Shown here piece after piece: positions 25,085-36,442 of a stretch of 64,000 bases of DNA. The notes under the pieces were generated by a model. It was not told the DNA's origin. It did not search any database and saw only the letters and a program-made list of their open reading frames with translations. The position numbers and the translations under genes are program-made. The DNA comes from Ornithorhynchus anatinus (lineage: Eukaryota; Chordata; Mammalia; Monotremata; Ornithorhynchidae). The number at the start of each line of letters is the position of its first letter. Positions within the stretch are counted from its first letter, which is position 1. The stretch is from NCBI RefSeq assembly GCF_004115215.2, contig NC_041729.1, positions 26,747,255 through 26,811,254 on the forward strand, written 5' to 3'.

Positions 25085-26278
25085 AGAATAGGAGAAGCAG
25101 CGCGGCTCAGCGGAAAGAGCCCGGGCTGGGGAGTCAGAGGTGGTGAGTTCTAATCCCAGCTCAGTCGCTTGTCAGCTGAGTCACCTCGGGCAAGTCACTT
25201 CACTTCTCCGGGCCTCAGTTCCCTCATCTGTCAAATGGGGATGAAGACTGTCAGCCCCACGTGGGACAACCTGATCACCTTGTATCCCCCCGCAGCGCTT
25301 AGACTGTTCTAAGCACATAGCTTTGCACATAGTAAGCGCTTAACGGATGCCATTATTATTACTATAACATTATTCACACCTCCCCGTGGGCCTTCACCTA
25401 AGACCGTCCTCATCGATTGACCGAGTGACGGCCTGACGTGGTTGGGTTCCCTCAAGGTGTCCCCATAGGGTATCCCCATTCTCTCCAACTCCAGTTCCCG
25501 AATGGTTTCCCCCGCCCTCTGGATTCTCCCCGAGGCCCCCGCTTCGTGGCAAGAGCCCGGGCTCGGGCGTCAGAGGTCGTGGGTCCAGCGTGGCTCAGTG
25601 GCAAGAGCACGGCCTTGGGAGTCAGAGGTCGCGGGCTCTAATCCCAGCTCTGCCACTTATCGGCGGTGTGACCTTGGGCAAGCAATTTAACTTCTCTGTG
25701 CCTCGGTTACCTCCTCTGGAAAAAGGGGATTAAAACTGTGAGCCCCACGTGGGACAACCCGATGCCACTGGATCTACCCGGCTCCTAGAACAGCGCTGGG
25801 CACATAGTGAGCGCTTAACAAATACCAATCAATCCCCGCTCCGCCGCCTGTCCCCTGTGTGACCTTGGGCAAAAGTCACTTGGCCGGGCCTCCGTGACCT
25901 CCGCCGTAAAAACGTACGAACGGGAGCCCCGCGTGGGACCGGCCGATGAGCGCTTAGAGCAGTGCCCCGCCCGTAGAGAGCGCTTCAGAGATACCGTCGT
26001 TCTCATTACTCAGCGTGGCTCAGTGGAAAGAGCATGGGCTTTGGAGTCAGAGATCACGCGTTCGAATCCCAGCTCTGCCCCTTGTCAGCTGTGTGACTGT
26101 GGGCAAGTCACTTCACTTCTCTGGGCCTCAGTGACCTCATCTGTAAAAATGGGGATTAAGACTGTGAGCCCCACGTGGGACAACCTGATTGCCCCGTGTC
26201 TCCCCCAGCGCTTAGAACGGTGCTCGGCACATAGTAAGCGCTTGACAAATACCGACATTATTATTATTACTGGAGCCG
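25085..26278 (+). repeat. Cluster of plus-strand MON1 SINEs upstream of ASPHD1
   Basis: MON1 copies at about 25088-25365, 25575-25830 (after a broken head at 25540-25570), 25835-26010 and 26010-26278. The third is strongly shifted to G+C (tgtgaccttgggcaaaagtc still visible; tail agcgcttagagcagtgcccc). The cluster ends where the ASPHD1 CpG island begins. Confidence 0.85.
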
Positions 26279-26279
26279 G

Positions 26280-26800
26280 CGCGTGCCCGCGGCCTGTCAA
26301 TCGGGGGTGGGCGCGGGCCCGCGGGCGCGCCCCCTTTCAGCACCGGCGGCGCGCGGACAGCTCCCGGGCCCCGCCCGCTGATTGGCCGCCTCGGGCCGTC
26401 AATCAGGCCCAGGCCGGGCGGGCCGGGGGAGGCCCAGCGGGGAAAGGACAGCCGTTCGTTGGGTCCCCCTCTCCCCGCCAAGCGGGCCCGGCCGCTCGTC
26501 CGTCGGTGCCGCCCTCCCCTCCCCCGCCGCCTCTCCGCCCCGCCCCCCTTTTCGCATTGCGGGGTGGCCGGCCTGCGACGCCCCCGCCCCCGCGCCCCGG
26601 AGGGGAGCCCCGGGCCCGCCCCGCTCCAACCCCGCCGTGGCCCGGCTCCTCCTCCCCGGGGTGCGGGGGTGGGCGACGGGGACGGGGACGGGGACGGGGG
26701 GGGGGAAGGGAGTGACGTCAGGGCGAGTGGGAGACGGGCAGGAGCCCGGAGGAGGGGGAGGAAGGAGAGGGGGGAAGGACGGGGGGAAGAGAGGGAGTGG
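26280..26800 (+). promoter_or_regulatory. ASPHD1 CpG-island promoter
   Basis: Very GC- and CpG-rich, with GC boxes, an ATTGG (inverted CCAAT) near 26379 and a GGGGAC repeat at about 26680-26700. Lies directly upstream of ASPHD1 exon 1. The start site is not resolved. Confidence 0.55.
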
Positions 26801-27027
26801 AGCGGCGCCTCGGCTTCGGGACCCCCGGGCTCCGGAGGTGGGGTAGGAGCCCCCCAGGTAGGAAGAGCCACGAGGAACGGAGCGACGGAGCCGGGGAGGG
26901 CGGGCGAAGGGATGAGAGGGAAGGAGGGAGGCCCAGGCGGGGCCCGGAGAGGCCGGAGCTGAGAGGGGGCGGCAGGGATCGGGGGGCAAGGGGCCGGAGG
27001 GCGGAGGGCCCCCTCTCCTCCCCCGCC

Positions 27028-28289
27028 ATGCCCTCTCTGCCCCTGCCCCTGGCCTGTCCGGCCCTCACGTTGCTCCTCGGGGCCCTCACCTCCCTCTTCC
27101 TCTGGTACTGCTACCGCCTGGGCTCCCGGGACACGCCGGGCCCCGGGGGGGCCGGCGGAGGAGCCGGCGGCCCCGGCGGGGGCGCCGAGGCCGGGGGGCC
27201 CGGGGCCGGCGGGGAGTCCGGCGAGGGGGCCGGGGCCGAGGGCCCGATGAGCCGGAGACTGAGGGCCTACGCCCGCCGCTACTCCTGGGCCGGGATGGGG
27301 CGGGTGAGGCGGGCCGCCCGAGTCGGGCCCGGGCCCGCCGGGGGCCCCGGGGGCCCGGGCATCCAGCGCCCGGCCCTGCTCTTCCTGCCGGACCTGCCCT
27401 CTTCCCCCTTCGTGCCCCGCGACGCCCAGCGGCACGACGTCGAGCTCCTGGAGGGCAGCTTCCCCGCCATCCTGCGGGACTTCGGCGCCGTGAGCTGGGA
27501 CTTCTCGGGGACGCCCTCCCCGCCCCGGGGCTGGTCTCCCGCCCCGGCCCCCGGCTGCCACCAGTTCCTGCTGTACCGGGCCGGGAAGTGCCAGCCGGGC
27601 AACTGCCGCCGCTGCCCGGGGGCCTACAGGGCCCTGCGCGGGCTGCGGAGCTTCGTCAGCGCCAACTCCTTCGGCAACGCCGGCTTCTCCGTTCTTCTAC
27701 CGGGGGCCCGGCTGGAGGGGCGCTGCGGGCCCACCAACGCTCGCGTCCGCTGCCACCTAGGTGAGGACACAGGGGGCGGGAAGGGCCCGGGGGGGGAGCT
27801 GCGGGGAGGAGGGCGCGCGCGCCGCGGGGCCTCGTCCCGCCCGGTACTTGGAAGGCCAGAGGCGGCCGCGGGGCCTCCGCCCGCGGAGGCGAAGGAGGAC
27901 TCGGCCTCCAAGGTGCCAGCCGGGGCCCCCGCCCTCTCCTCCTCCCCGTCGCCGCCAGGCCTGAAGATTCCCCCCGGCTGCGAGCTGGTGGTTGGGGGGG
28001 AGCCCCAGTGCTGGTCAGAAGGACACTGCTTGCTGGTGGACGACTCCTTTCTGCACACGGCCGCCCACAACGGTAACGGGGACGTCGGGGCTCGGCCCAA
28101 GCGCCGAGGGCGGGATCTCGGGGGAGGCCGGCCAGGAGAGGAGCGGGTGAGCCTCACTCGTGTCTCTCGTCCCGAACAGGCGCCCCTGAGGACGGGCCCC
28201 GAGTGGTCTTCATCGTGGACCTCTGGCACCCCAACGTGGCCGGAGCGGAGCGCCAGGCCCTGGACTTTGTCTTCGCACCTGACCCTTGA
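27028..28289 (+). CDS. ASPHD1: ASPHD1, aspartate beta-hydroxylase domain protein 1
   Basis: Three coding exons: 27028-27760, 27959-28072 and 28180-28289; 957 nt, 318 aa. The protein opens [20 protein letters not shown] and runs on into [11 protein letters not shown], an N-terminal signal-anchor like that of human ASPHD1, so it should be a type II membrane protein. A Gly/Pro-rich linker leads to [20 protein letters not shown] and the AspH domain. Both iron-binding histidine contexts known from the ASPH family are present: [12 protein letters not shown] and [12 protein letters not shown]. That fits an Fe(II)/2-oxoglutarate hydroxylase fold; its substrate is unknown. It ends [11 protein letters not shown] chose the ATG in gccgccatgc context. 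The frame is open upstream to an ATG at 26797, which would add 77 residues; human has an extension of similar length but I see no similarity. Tail-to-tail with KCTD13. Confidence 0.95.
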
Positions 28290-28673
28290 AAGGAAAGCTT
28301 GGCATTCGGGCCCCTCCCCATCCCCCACCCTCCCCGCTTAAAGGAATCCATCCGGCCCCCCGCAGGGACTCTCCGTGGATGCTGGCGGGGAAGATGAGGC
28401 TTGGGATGCTAGGATGACCCGGACACTGGCCATCCTCATCCCGGCTGCCAGGGTGGAGGGACTCTGGGCCGGGGCGTGGGGGGAAGAAGGGCACCCGCAG
28501 GAGCTGGTGAGACCTTGGAGCAATAATATAAATCATGACTCTCTCGCCAGTCTTCTAGATTGTTCCTTCTGCACACCTGGGGCCCAAGGACAGTTGGCTC
28601 TGAAAGTGGGGGGGAGGGAGGGGCGGGGTAGAGCAGCGGTGCCCTTTCAGGCCGGGATCACATTCATACCTCT

Positions 28674-28679
28674 ATTAAA
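28674..28679 (+). terminator. ASPHD1 poly(A) signal (ATTAAA variant)
   Basis: The common ATTAAA variant 385 bp after the stop codon, on the gene's strand. Confidence 0.6.
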
Positions 28680-28905
28680 CTAAGCCCCTTGCTAAAACTA
28701 ATTCACCGCCCCCCTTCTCAGGACCCAGACAAGAGCCAGGACCGGGCCTGACAGCCGGTAACCAGATTCCTACCCCCCCCACCTTCAGCCACCCGCTTTT
28801 CTCCTCACCCCGGACCCCTTCCCTGCCCACCCTGGCTGAGGGGAGGCAGCCCCTCTTCCCTCTCCATGGCCACACCCATTTTTCCAACTCAATTTATGCC
28901 AATAA

Positions 28906-28911
28906 TTTAAT
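28906..28911 (-). terminator. KCTD13 poly(A) signal (ATTAAA on minus)
   Basis: TTTAAT on plus is ATTAAA on minus, in an AT-rich stretch about 590 bp beyond the KCTD13 stop. Only about 230 bp separates it from the ASPHD1 signal, so the two genes converge. Confidence 0.55.
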
Positions 28912-29502
28912 ATAAAATAATAAATTATATGAAGACAGGGAGATAGGTGGGGGAAGAACACGGGCTCTGACCCTCTCCGAGTGGAGTGAATCACTCCCCC
29001 CGGCATGCCGGCTGGGGAAAAGCTGCTTATCCACTCACGACTAGGTTAGTGGGTTAGGGAGATGGGGGCAGAAGACCAGGTCTTGGCCCCCCTGCCCCGT
29101 AAAAGGCGGGGAGGGGTGGGAGGGATAGAGAACGTACCAGGTGGCTAGGATATAGGGGCGGGGGGTGGGAGCGGCGGTGGATTTTGGCACACACCACCTC
29201 CTCGAGAAGGTGTAGGTCAAGAGCTGTGAAACCAACTACTGGGAAGGACTCGTACCATGCACAGGAGAAGAGGGGTAAGACAGGTGGGGAGGGAATGTTG
29301 GAACAGAACACAAACTTTAGGAGAAGGGATCGAGTGGAACGAACCGCCCCCGGCCCCCCCCGCGAGCTGTTGGAAAACAGGGAGGGAGAGCGGAGGCCCA
29401 CGACCTGACCAGCAGCGCCGGGGCGGAGGGGTGGCCGGGGCGGGCGTCGTCGTAGAAAAGGGGAGGGACCGCGGGCCGGCAGAGGAAACGAGGGGCTGCG
29501 TC

Positions 29503-32500
29503 TCAGTCCTTGAAGACGGCCTGTTGGCCGTGGGGTCGCTCGTCATGGGTGATGTGGCGGCGGACGTGAATCCTGCGGACTCGGTGCTCACGGCCCTCCT
29601 CGTCCTCGCCCCGCCCGGGCCCGCCTCCCCCCGCCGCGCCCCCCGTGGCCTCCAGGAGGGCGGGATCGGGGCCCCGTGGCGTCTCATAGATCAGGATGTT
29701 CAGCGTCTCCTCAAAGATCCGGGCCTCGGGGAACTCTACCTGTGGGGAGGGCGCAGCTTAGGCGGGCCTTAGCGGTGGTGGCTCCTTTTGGCCCTTGGAG
29801 CTGGGGGTGGGGTGTGGGGGCAGAGGTTCGGGGCCGACCTCCAGAAGGGCCAGACCTCTCTGCCCTTAAGACGTGGGGGCTCCCCGAGCCGAAACCTATT
29901 AGGCGCCATCCTCCTCTCCCCGGGTCCCGAGGCCAGCTCTGTTACCGTAGTCACTGGATGGCCCCGAACTTCTCCCCCCGCCGCCCCCGACCCCCCAGCT
30001 CCTCCCCGTCCCCCTCGCCCCAGCCTCGCCCTCTGACCTTGGTCTGCTTCTTCTCAGTGGCGTAGACGATGGAAGTGCAGCAGACCTCGGCAATCTTGCG
30101 GCCCTGCCCGTAGAAGGACCAGCAGCAGATCTCATCGCCCAGCACGTCCTTGAGGAAGAGCAGCCGCCCGTGGAAACGCAGCGCCAGCTTGTCGAACAGC
30201 TCGATGTTCTTTAGAAGGTTGTCATCCGACGTGCTAACCAACCGGAGGGTGGAGGGGGTGGAGGAGAGGGCGGAGGGGTTGGGGGGCAGGCCAAGTTGAA
30301 CCCAGGTGGCCCTGCCTCCCCCACCAGTCGGATTCAAGTATCTTCATCCCTCCGACCCCCAGATCAGAACCGGGCACTTCCATCTCTTCTGAATTCCCGG
30401 AGATACAGTTCTAGGATGGGGGGGGGAGGACCTAAGTGGGGGTAAGCCCGGAGTCAGGGGTGGCAGAGGGCGAATCTGAGGTGGGGCCGTGCGTGGGGTC
30501 CAAGGGGGGAGGGCCGGGGCGGCGATTCCCCTCACCTGGTGTAGGAATACTTGTTGTTGCTTCTGTTGTGCAGCAGCTTCACCACCGGCTGTGGGAAAGA
30601 GAAGAACGGGGAAGAGAGAATCAGCTCTGGCCCCGAAGGCTCTCCCCCAACTTCTCCCAGCCCAAGCCTCACCTTCGAAGTGCTGGCCAGAAGCTGCTGC
30701 TCCTCACGTGGAGAGGTCACCATGGGGATAAGGCAGAGTGGGGAGAGGCTCTCGTTCTTTTGCTGGGAAAAAAGAAAAGGCACAAGAGGGAGTGAGCTGA
30801 CAGCGAGCACCTGCACTGGGGAGACGAGATCCCATGGGCGAGGTGTGGGGTAGAGGGGCGAGGGGTCACGTCCCGGCATTTCCACCTCTCCCCCCGTTCT
30901 TCACCGTCCGATAATCTTGCCCTGCGGCCCTCCCGGAAACTTCTCCCTCTCATTTGGCAAAGGTTGCCTGGCGGGCTGGCCCTGGCCCCTGTTCCTCCTT
31001 CCAAAACAATGAGTGGAGGCACGCTCTCTTTTTCCATGCCTTCCTTCGCTCCATTTCATTCCAGGGTTGCAAGTCCTTCAGTCAGATAATACTCTTCAAG
31101 TCGAAAAGCCATCCCAGGTAGAAATGGAACACTCCGCCCCACCCCGCTTCGACTGTGGGGCGAGTCGGCAGGCGTAGGAGGAAGGCAAAATAGGTAGCGG
31201 TGGGTTACCCCACACTCACCTGCAAAGCCAGCTGGCAATCCTCAACCAAGCCCTGCACCAGGTAGTAGCGCGCCTCGCCCAGCAGCTCGCCCAGCTCCCG
31301 AGGCCCCTCGGGCAACGGCACTGCCCCATCGCGCAGGTAGTTGAGGATTGTTCCAAAATGACGTCCACTCCGGTCAATCAGCACCCAGCCTAGGGGACGG
31401 CGTGGTCAAGGACAAAGTCCAGCTACACTCTACCTTTCCTTCTCGCCCTCCTGCTCAACCCTTCGCAGTATTCTCAGGGCCCTCAAACTGTTCCCAACCA
31501 CCTTCTGGTTCCTAAGAGGGCACCCTTAATGACCATCTTCCAGCTCCTGATAAGAGCTTAATTGCTTAATTGCATCTTGCCACTGTGGGATCCCTGAGGG
31601 GAGTAGGGAGGCAATAAAGATGACTGTTCACTCCTGGTAGGCAGGTAACAATACAGGTCCTTTCCGGCCTCCTGTGTTTACACCTCTAATTGCTCCCTCT
31701 CCTCCCCTCAGGGACTATATGATTTCCGGCTATTCCCTTATTCATTCATTCATCCAATCGTATGGACTGAGCACTTTCCCTGTGCAAAGCCCTGAACTAA
31801 GCGCTTGGGAGAGTACAGTATAACAACAGACACATCCCTGCCCACAACGAGCTCACAGTCTAGAGGGGGTGACAGACATTGATATAAATAAATCAATAAA
31901 TTACAGATATATACAGACGTGCTGTGGGGCTGGGAGGGATGATGAAGAAGCAAGTAAGAGGGGCGTAGAAGGGAGTGGGAGAAGAGAGGAAGGCCTAGTC
32001 GGGGAAGGGTTCTTGGAGGAGATGTGCCTTCAATAAGGCTTTGAAGTCGGGGGGGGAGCAATTATCTGTCTGATATGAGGGAGGGCGTTCCAGGCCAGAG
32101 GTAGGAAGTAAGCGAGAGGTCAGTGGTGAGATAGACAAGATGGAGGTAGAGTAAGAAGGGGAGCATTAGAGGAATGAAGTGTGCGGGCTGGGTTTACCAT
32201 TTGAGCACTTGCTTACTATTCCTCCTTGTACACGTGCCGTCAATACAGGTAGGACCCCTCTGGTCTTACGATTATTATTGCTCACTCATTCAATCGTATT
32301 TACTGAGCGCTTACTGTGTGCAGAGCACTTAAATTAGCCCTCGGAAAGTACAATTCAGCAATAAAGACAGACAATTCCTGCCCACTCCTGGCTTACAGTC
32401 TAGAAGCGGGAGACAGGCATCAAAACAAATAAACAGGCATCAATATAAATAGAATTATGTACACATCAAAACAAGTAAACAGGAAATAATGTAAACAGAA

Positions 32501-35431
32501 TTACAGATGGGTACATATATAATCAAGTGCTGTGGGGCACGGAGGGCGGGTAGAGGAAAAGGAGCGAGCTGGGGTGATGGGGAGCTGAGGAAAAGGGGGG
32601 CTCAGTCTGGAAAGGCCTCTTGGAGGAGGAGAGTCTTTATGAGGGCTTTGAAGTGGTGAGAGTGTGGTGGTTTGGCGGATTTGAAGAGGGAGGGCGTTCC
32701 AGACCAGAGGCAGGACACGGGTCTGGGTCGACGGCGGGACAGGCGAGAACGAGGCCCAGTGAGGAGGTTAGCACCAGAAGAGCGGAGTGTGTGGGCTGGG
32801 ATGGAGAAGGAGAGAAGGGAGGTGAGGTAGGAGGGGGCCAGGGGATGGACAGCATTGAGGCCAAGAATGAGGAGTTTTCATTTGATTTGGAGGTCGATAG
32901 GCAACCACTGGAGATTTTGGAGGACGGGGGATGACATGTCCGCAACGTTTCTGTAGAAAGATAATCCGGGCAGCAGAGTGAAGTATGGACTGAATTGTAG
33001 AGAGACAGGAGGTTGGGAGGTCAGAAAGGAGGCCGATGCAGTAGTCCAGTCGGGATAGGATGAGGGACTGTACTAACGTGGTAGCGGCATGGATGGAGAG
33101 GAAAGGGCGGATCTTGGCGATGTTGTGAAGGAGAGACCGGCAGGCACTGCTGACGGATTGGATACGTGGGGTGAACGAGAGCAGAATCAAGGACGACACC
33201 AAGGTTGCGGGCTCGTGAGACGCGAAGGATGATTGTGCCGTCCATTATTATGGTATATGTTAAACGTTTCTGTGTCAAGCACTGTTTGAAGCGCTGGGGT
33301 GGATAGAGCTTTCTCAGGTTAGACACAATCCCCGTCCCACATGAGGTTCACAGTCTAAGTAAGAGAGAAGAGGGATCGAATCCCCGTTTTTACAGACGAG
33401 GAAACAGGCATAGAGAAGTGACAGGAAAGCCAATTGTAAAATGATGATTTCAAACCCAATCTCACTCTCTTTTAGACTGCGAGCCCCAAGTGGGACAAGG
33501 ACTGCTTCCGACCTGACGAACTTGTATCTACCTCAGCGCTTAGTAGCGTTTGGCACATAGGAAGCACTTACTATGGTATTTGTTAAATGATTTGGCCAAG
33601 GTCAGGCAGAGTCAAAGCCAAGATTAGAACCCCGGTCTTTTGACTCCCAAGGCCACGCTCTTCCCGCTAGGCCACGCTGCTTCTCGGGAGATTTTGGTGG
33701 TGGAGGTTGGCTAAGTTCTCCCTCAAAGCCAGGCACATCATCTTCAACAAGAATCAGAGGGCTCGCAGAACCACGTGGCTTAGTGGATAGAGCACGGGCC
33801 TGGGAGTCAGAAGGAACTGGGTTCTAATCCCGGTTCCGTCACTTGTCTGCTGTGTGACCTTGGGCAAGCCGCTTCACTTCTCTGGCCCTCAGTTACATCA
33901 GGTGGAAAATGGGGATTATGACCGTGGGCCCTATGGGAAGCAGCGTGGCTCAGTGGAAAGAGCACGGGCTTAGGAGTCAGGGGTCATGGGTTCTAATCCC
34001 GACTCTGCCACTCAGCCGTGTGACTTTGGGCACGTTACTTAACTTCTCGGTGCCTCAGTTACCTCACCTGTAAAATGGGGATTAAGACTATGAGCTTCAT
34101 GTGGGACAACCTGATTACCTTGTATCTCCCCCTGCACTTAGACCAGTGCTCGGCACATAGTAAGCGCTTAACAAATACCAACATTATTATTATTATTTAA
34201 ATGGGGATTAAGACTGTGAGCCTCACGTAGGACAACTTGATTACCTTGCATCTACCCCAGCACTTACAACAGTGCTCGGCACACAGTATTATTATTATTA
34301 AATTGGGGATGAAGACTGTGAGCCTCACGTGGGACAACCTGCTTCCCTTGTATCTACCCCAGCGCTTAGACCAGTCCTCGGCACATAGTAAGCGCTTAAC
34401 AAATACCAACATTATGTGGGACAGGGACTGTGTCCAACCCAATTACCTTGTATCTACCCCAGCGCTTAGTACGATGCCTGCCACACAGTAAGTGCTTAAA
34501 AGTACTACAATTATCCTTATTATTACAACCCTTTGTGTGCATTTTCTATACATGCTTCCTTTCGGTGGAGGCCGGGCACACCCCCGAAGACCACTGAAAA
34601 GATGCACATCCTCTCCTTCAGTTGAAGGAGGCAAGTCCTAATTATTCAATCCCATTTTGGGGGGTGGGGGGTGTCTATCCTCATCATCTGCCATCCCACC
34701 AACAGAATCACCCCCCTGCATTCCTGGGAGTGCACCTGCGGCAGGTGTCCCCCACCCCCCACCCCTCACCTGTACCTTAAATGTTCCTAATTCTCCCACC
34801 CTTCCTTTGTTTGTGCAGTGCTGTGACTCTCCCTGGAGTGAACGCCCGACTAGGGACCGGCTCCCTCTTCCCTCCTGGGAACTCCCGCCAAGGGTGGGGA
34901 GTTCATGCCCATTCCCAACGTCTCTTCCCTCGGGTCCTCCGTCCTTTTCCCGACTCTGCCCCTTGTCGGCTGTGTGACTGTGGGCAAGTCACTTCTCTGG
35001 GCCTCAGTTCCCTCATCTGTAAAATGGGGATGAAGACTGGGAGCCTCAAGAGGGACCACCTGATGAGCCTGTATCTCCCCCAGCGCTTAGAACAGTGCTC
35101 TGCACGTAGTAAGCGCTTAACAAATACCAACAATATTAAGGGGACCCCCCCCCCCCCCGGTACCTTCGGCGTCGGTGAGCACCTCCATGCGGCCGCTGAA
35201 CATGGCCTTGAGCATGGTGTCCTGCTTGGTGAGGGTCTGCAGGGTGGTGTAGTGCAGCGACCCTCCCACGTTCAGCTTCACGTACTTGCTGCTGGGGTTC
35301 GGCGGCTTCGGGTCGTAGGCGGCGGGGCCGGGGCCGGCGGGGGGGGCGGGGGCGGGGCCGGGCGGGGGCTCGGGCCCCCCGGGAGAGGGGGAGGGGGCGG
35401 CGGACGCGGCCCCCGTGGCCTCCGCCGACAT
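29503..35431 (-). CDS. KCTD13: KCTD13, BTB adaptor for Cullin-3 ubiquitin ligase (337 aa)
   Basis: Substrate adaptor of a CUL3 RING E3 ligase; family members target RhoA and bind PCNA. Six exons: 35431-35164, 31389-31220, 30762-30673, 30588-30536, 30233-30038 and 29739-29503; 1014 nt with all phases matching. The protein starts [16 protein letters not shown], with a Pro/Ala/Gly-rich N-terminus. The BTB/T1 domain begins [20 protein letters not shown], continues through [20 protein letters not shown] and ends with [17 protein letters not shown], about residues 48-146. A conserved C-terminal region follows ([40 protein letters not shown]), ending [14 protein letters not shown]. Intron 1 is 3.8 kb and repeat-filled. 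Its donor is followed at once by a run of 14 G in the transcript and then a MON1 element. Confidence 0.96.
31738..33245 (-). repeat. Two L2 LINE 3' parts in KCTD13 intron 1
   Basis: First, an L2 3' end at about 31738-32170. Second, a longer L2 piece (about 32283-33245) that still encodes the end of the reverse-transcriptase ORF on minus: [46 protein letters not shown]. Both are 5'-truncated and diverged. The pieces share the 3' end attcaatcgtatttactgag. Confidence 0.85.
33245..34510. repeat. MON1 cluster with nested copies, KCTD13 intron 1
   Basis: A minus-strand MON1 (about 33245-33690) contains a plus-strand MON1 3' half (about 33472-33590). Then come plus-strand copies at about 33770-33930 (truncated), 33938-34195 and three short tail-only pieces at 34196-34290, 34305-34415 and 34415-34530. 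Repeated 3' halves suggest insertion or local duplication. Confidence 0.8.
34945..35140 (+). repeat. MON1 SINE abutting KCTD13 exon 1
   Basis: Plus-strand MON1 lacking the first part of the head (tgccccttgtcggctgtgtg, cagttccctcatctgtaaaa, tgctctgcacgtagtaagcg). It ends about 20 bp from the exon 1 donor with only a C-run between. Confidence 0.88.
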
Positions 35432-35595
35432 GGCACCGACTGGGGGCGCTCGGGGCGCGCGCGACCTCTGCCCCCCGCCCCGCCCCCCACCGCCGACCAC
35501 CCTCCGGGCCCGCACCCCCTTCCGCCTCCGCCGCCCAGACCGGAAGTCAACGACTCCCCTCCACTCAGGAGCCTCGGGGCGGAGTCGAAGGGAGG

Positions 35596-36180
35596 GGGCG
35601 GAGCTTAGGGGGCGGAGCCAATGGGGAGCGGGCGGGGGCTCGAGGACGGAGTCTGGGGGGCGGAGCTTAGGGGCGGAGCCAATGGGGAGCGGGCGGGGGC
35701 TCGAGGACGGAGTCTGGGGGCGGAGCTTAGGGGCGGAGCCAATGGGGAGCGGGCGGGGGCTCGAGGACGGAGTCTGGGGGCGGAGCTTAGTGGGCGGGGC
35801 CAATGAGGAGCGGGAGGGAGCTCGAGGACGGAGCCTGGGGGCGGAGCTTAGCGGGCGGAGCCAATCAGGATTGGGCGCGGGCTCGAGGACGGAGCCTAGG
35901 GGCGGAGCTTATGGGAGGCGGAGTTTAATGGGCGGAGTCAATGGGAAGCGGGCGGGGGCTCGAGGACATAGTCTGGGGGCGGAGTTTATGGGGGGCGGAG
36001 TTTATGGGGGGCGGTGTTTAGCGGGCGGAGCCAATGAGGATTGGGCGGGGGCTCGAGGACGGAGCCTAGGGGCGGAGCTTACGGGGGGCGGAGCTTAGTG
36101 GGCGGAGCCAATGGGAAGCGGGCGGGGGCTCGAGGACATAGTCTGGGGGCGGAGCTTAGGGGGGCGGGTCTCGTGGGCGG
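35596..36180 (-). promoter_or_regulatory. KCTD13 promoter minisatellite with repeated CCAAT and GC boxes
   Basis: About eight tandem units of roughly 60-80 bp upstream of the KCTD13 start. Each has gggggcggagcttag (GC box), ggcggagccaatggggagcg (CCAAT box plus GC box) and gggggctcgaggacggag. CCAAT occurs at 35618, 35679, 35739, 35800, 35861, 36031 and 36108, with TCAAT at 35939. Shorter inserts (gcggagtttatggggg) lengthen the distal units. The CCAAT context fits NF-Y and the GC boxes fit Sp1. Function is inferred. Confidence 0.75.
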
Positions 36181-36212
36181 TTCCTTTGGGGGCGGTGCCT
36201 CCGGGAGCAAGC

Positions 36213-36223
36213 GCGCATGCGCA
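36213..36223. promoter_or_regulatory. NRF1-type palindrome
   Basis: GCGCATGCGCA is a perfect match to the NRF1 core. It lies at the distal edge of the KCTD13 promoter minisatellite, about 780 bp from the start codon. Confidence 0.5.
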
Positions 36224-36261
36224 GAGGGGATTGAGGCGGTCTGAGGGGGGCGTTTCCTTTC

Positions 36262-36442
36262 ATTCCTTCAATCGTATTTAATAATAATAACGTTGGTATT
36301 CGTTAAGTCCTTACTATGTGCAGAGCACTCTTCTAAGCGCTGGGGCAGGTACAGGGTCATCAGGTGGCCCCCCCCGTGAGGCGCACAGGCTTCACCCCCA
36401 TTTGACAGATGAGGGAACTGAGGCACAGAGACGTGAAGTGAC
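36262..36442 (-). repeat. MON1 SINE, 3' two-thirds
   Basis: Minus-strand MON1 (ttcgttaagtccttactatg; tttgacagatgagggaactg), cut by the L2 insertion beginning at about 36443. Confidence 0.82.

Noticed and set aside
26212-27561. A 449-codon open frame antisense to ASPHD1
   Set aside because: It is a shadow of the CpG island and ASPHD1 exon 1: very GC-rich, Arg/Gly/Pro-rich, with no recognisable domain, and its start lies inside ASPHD1 coding sequence.
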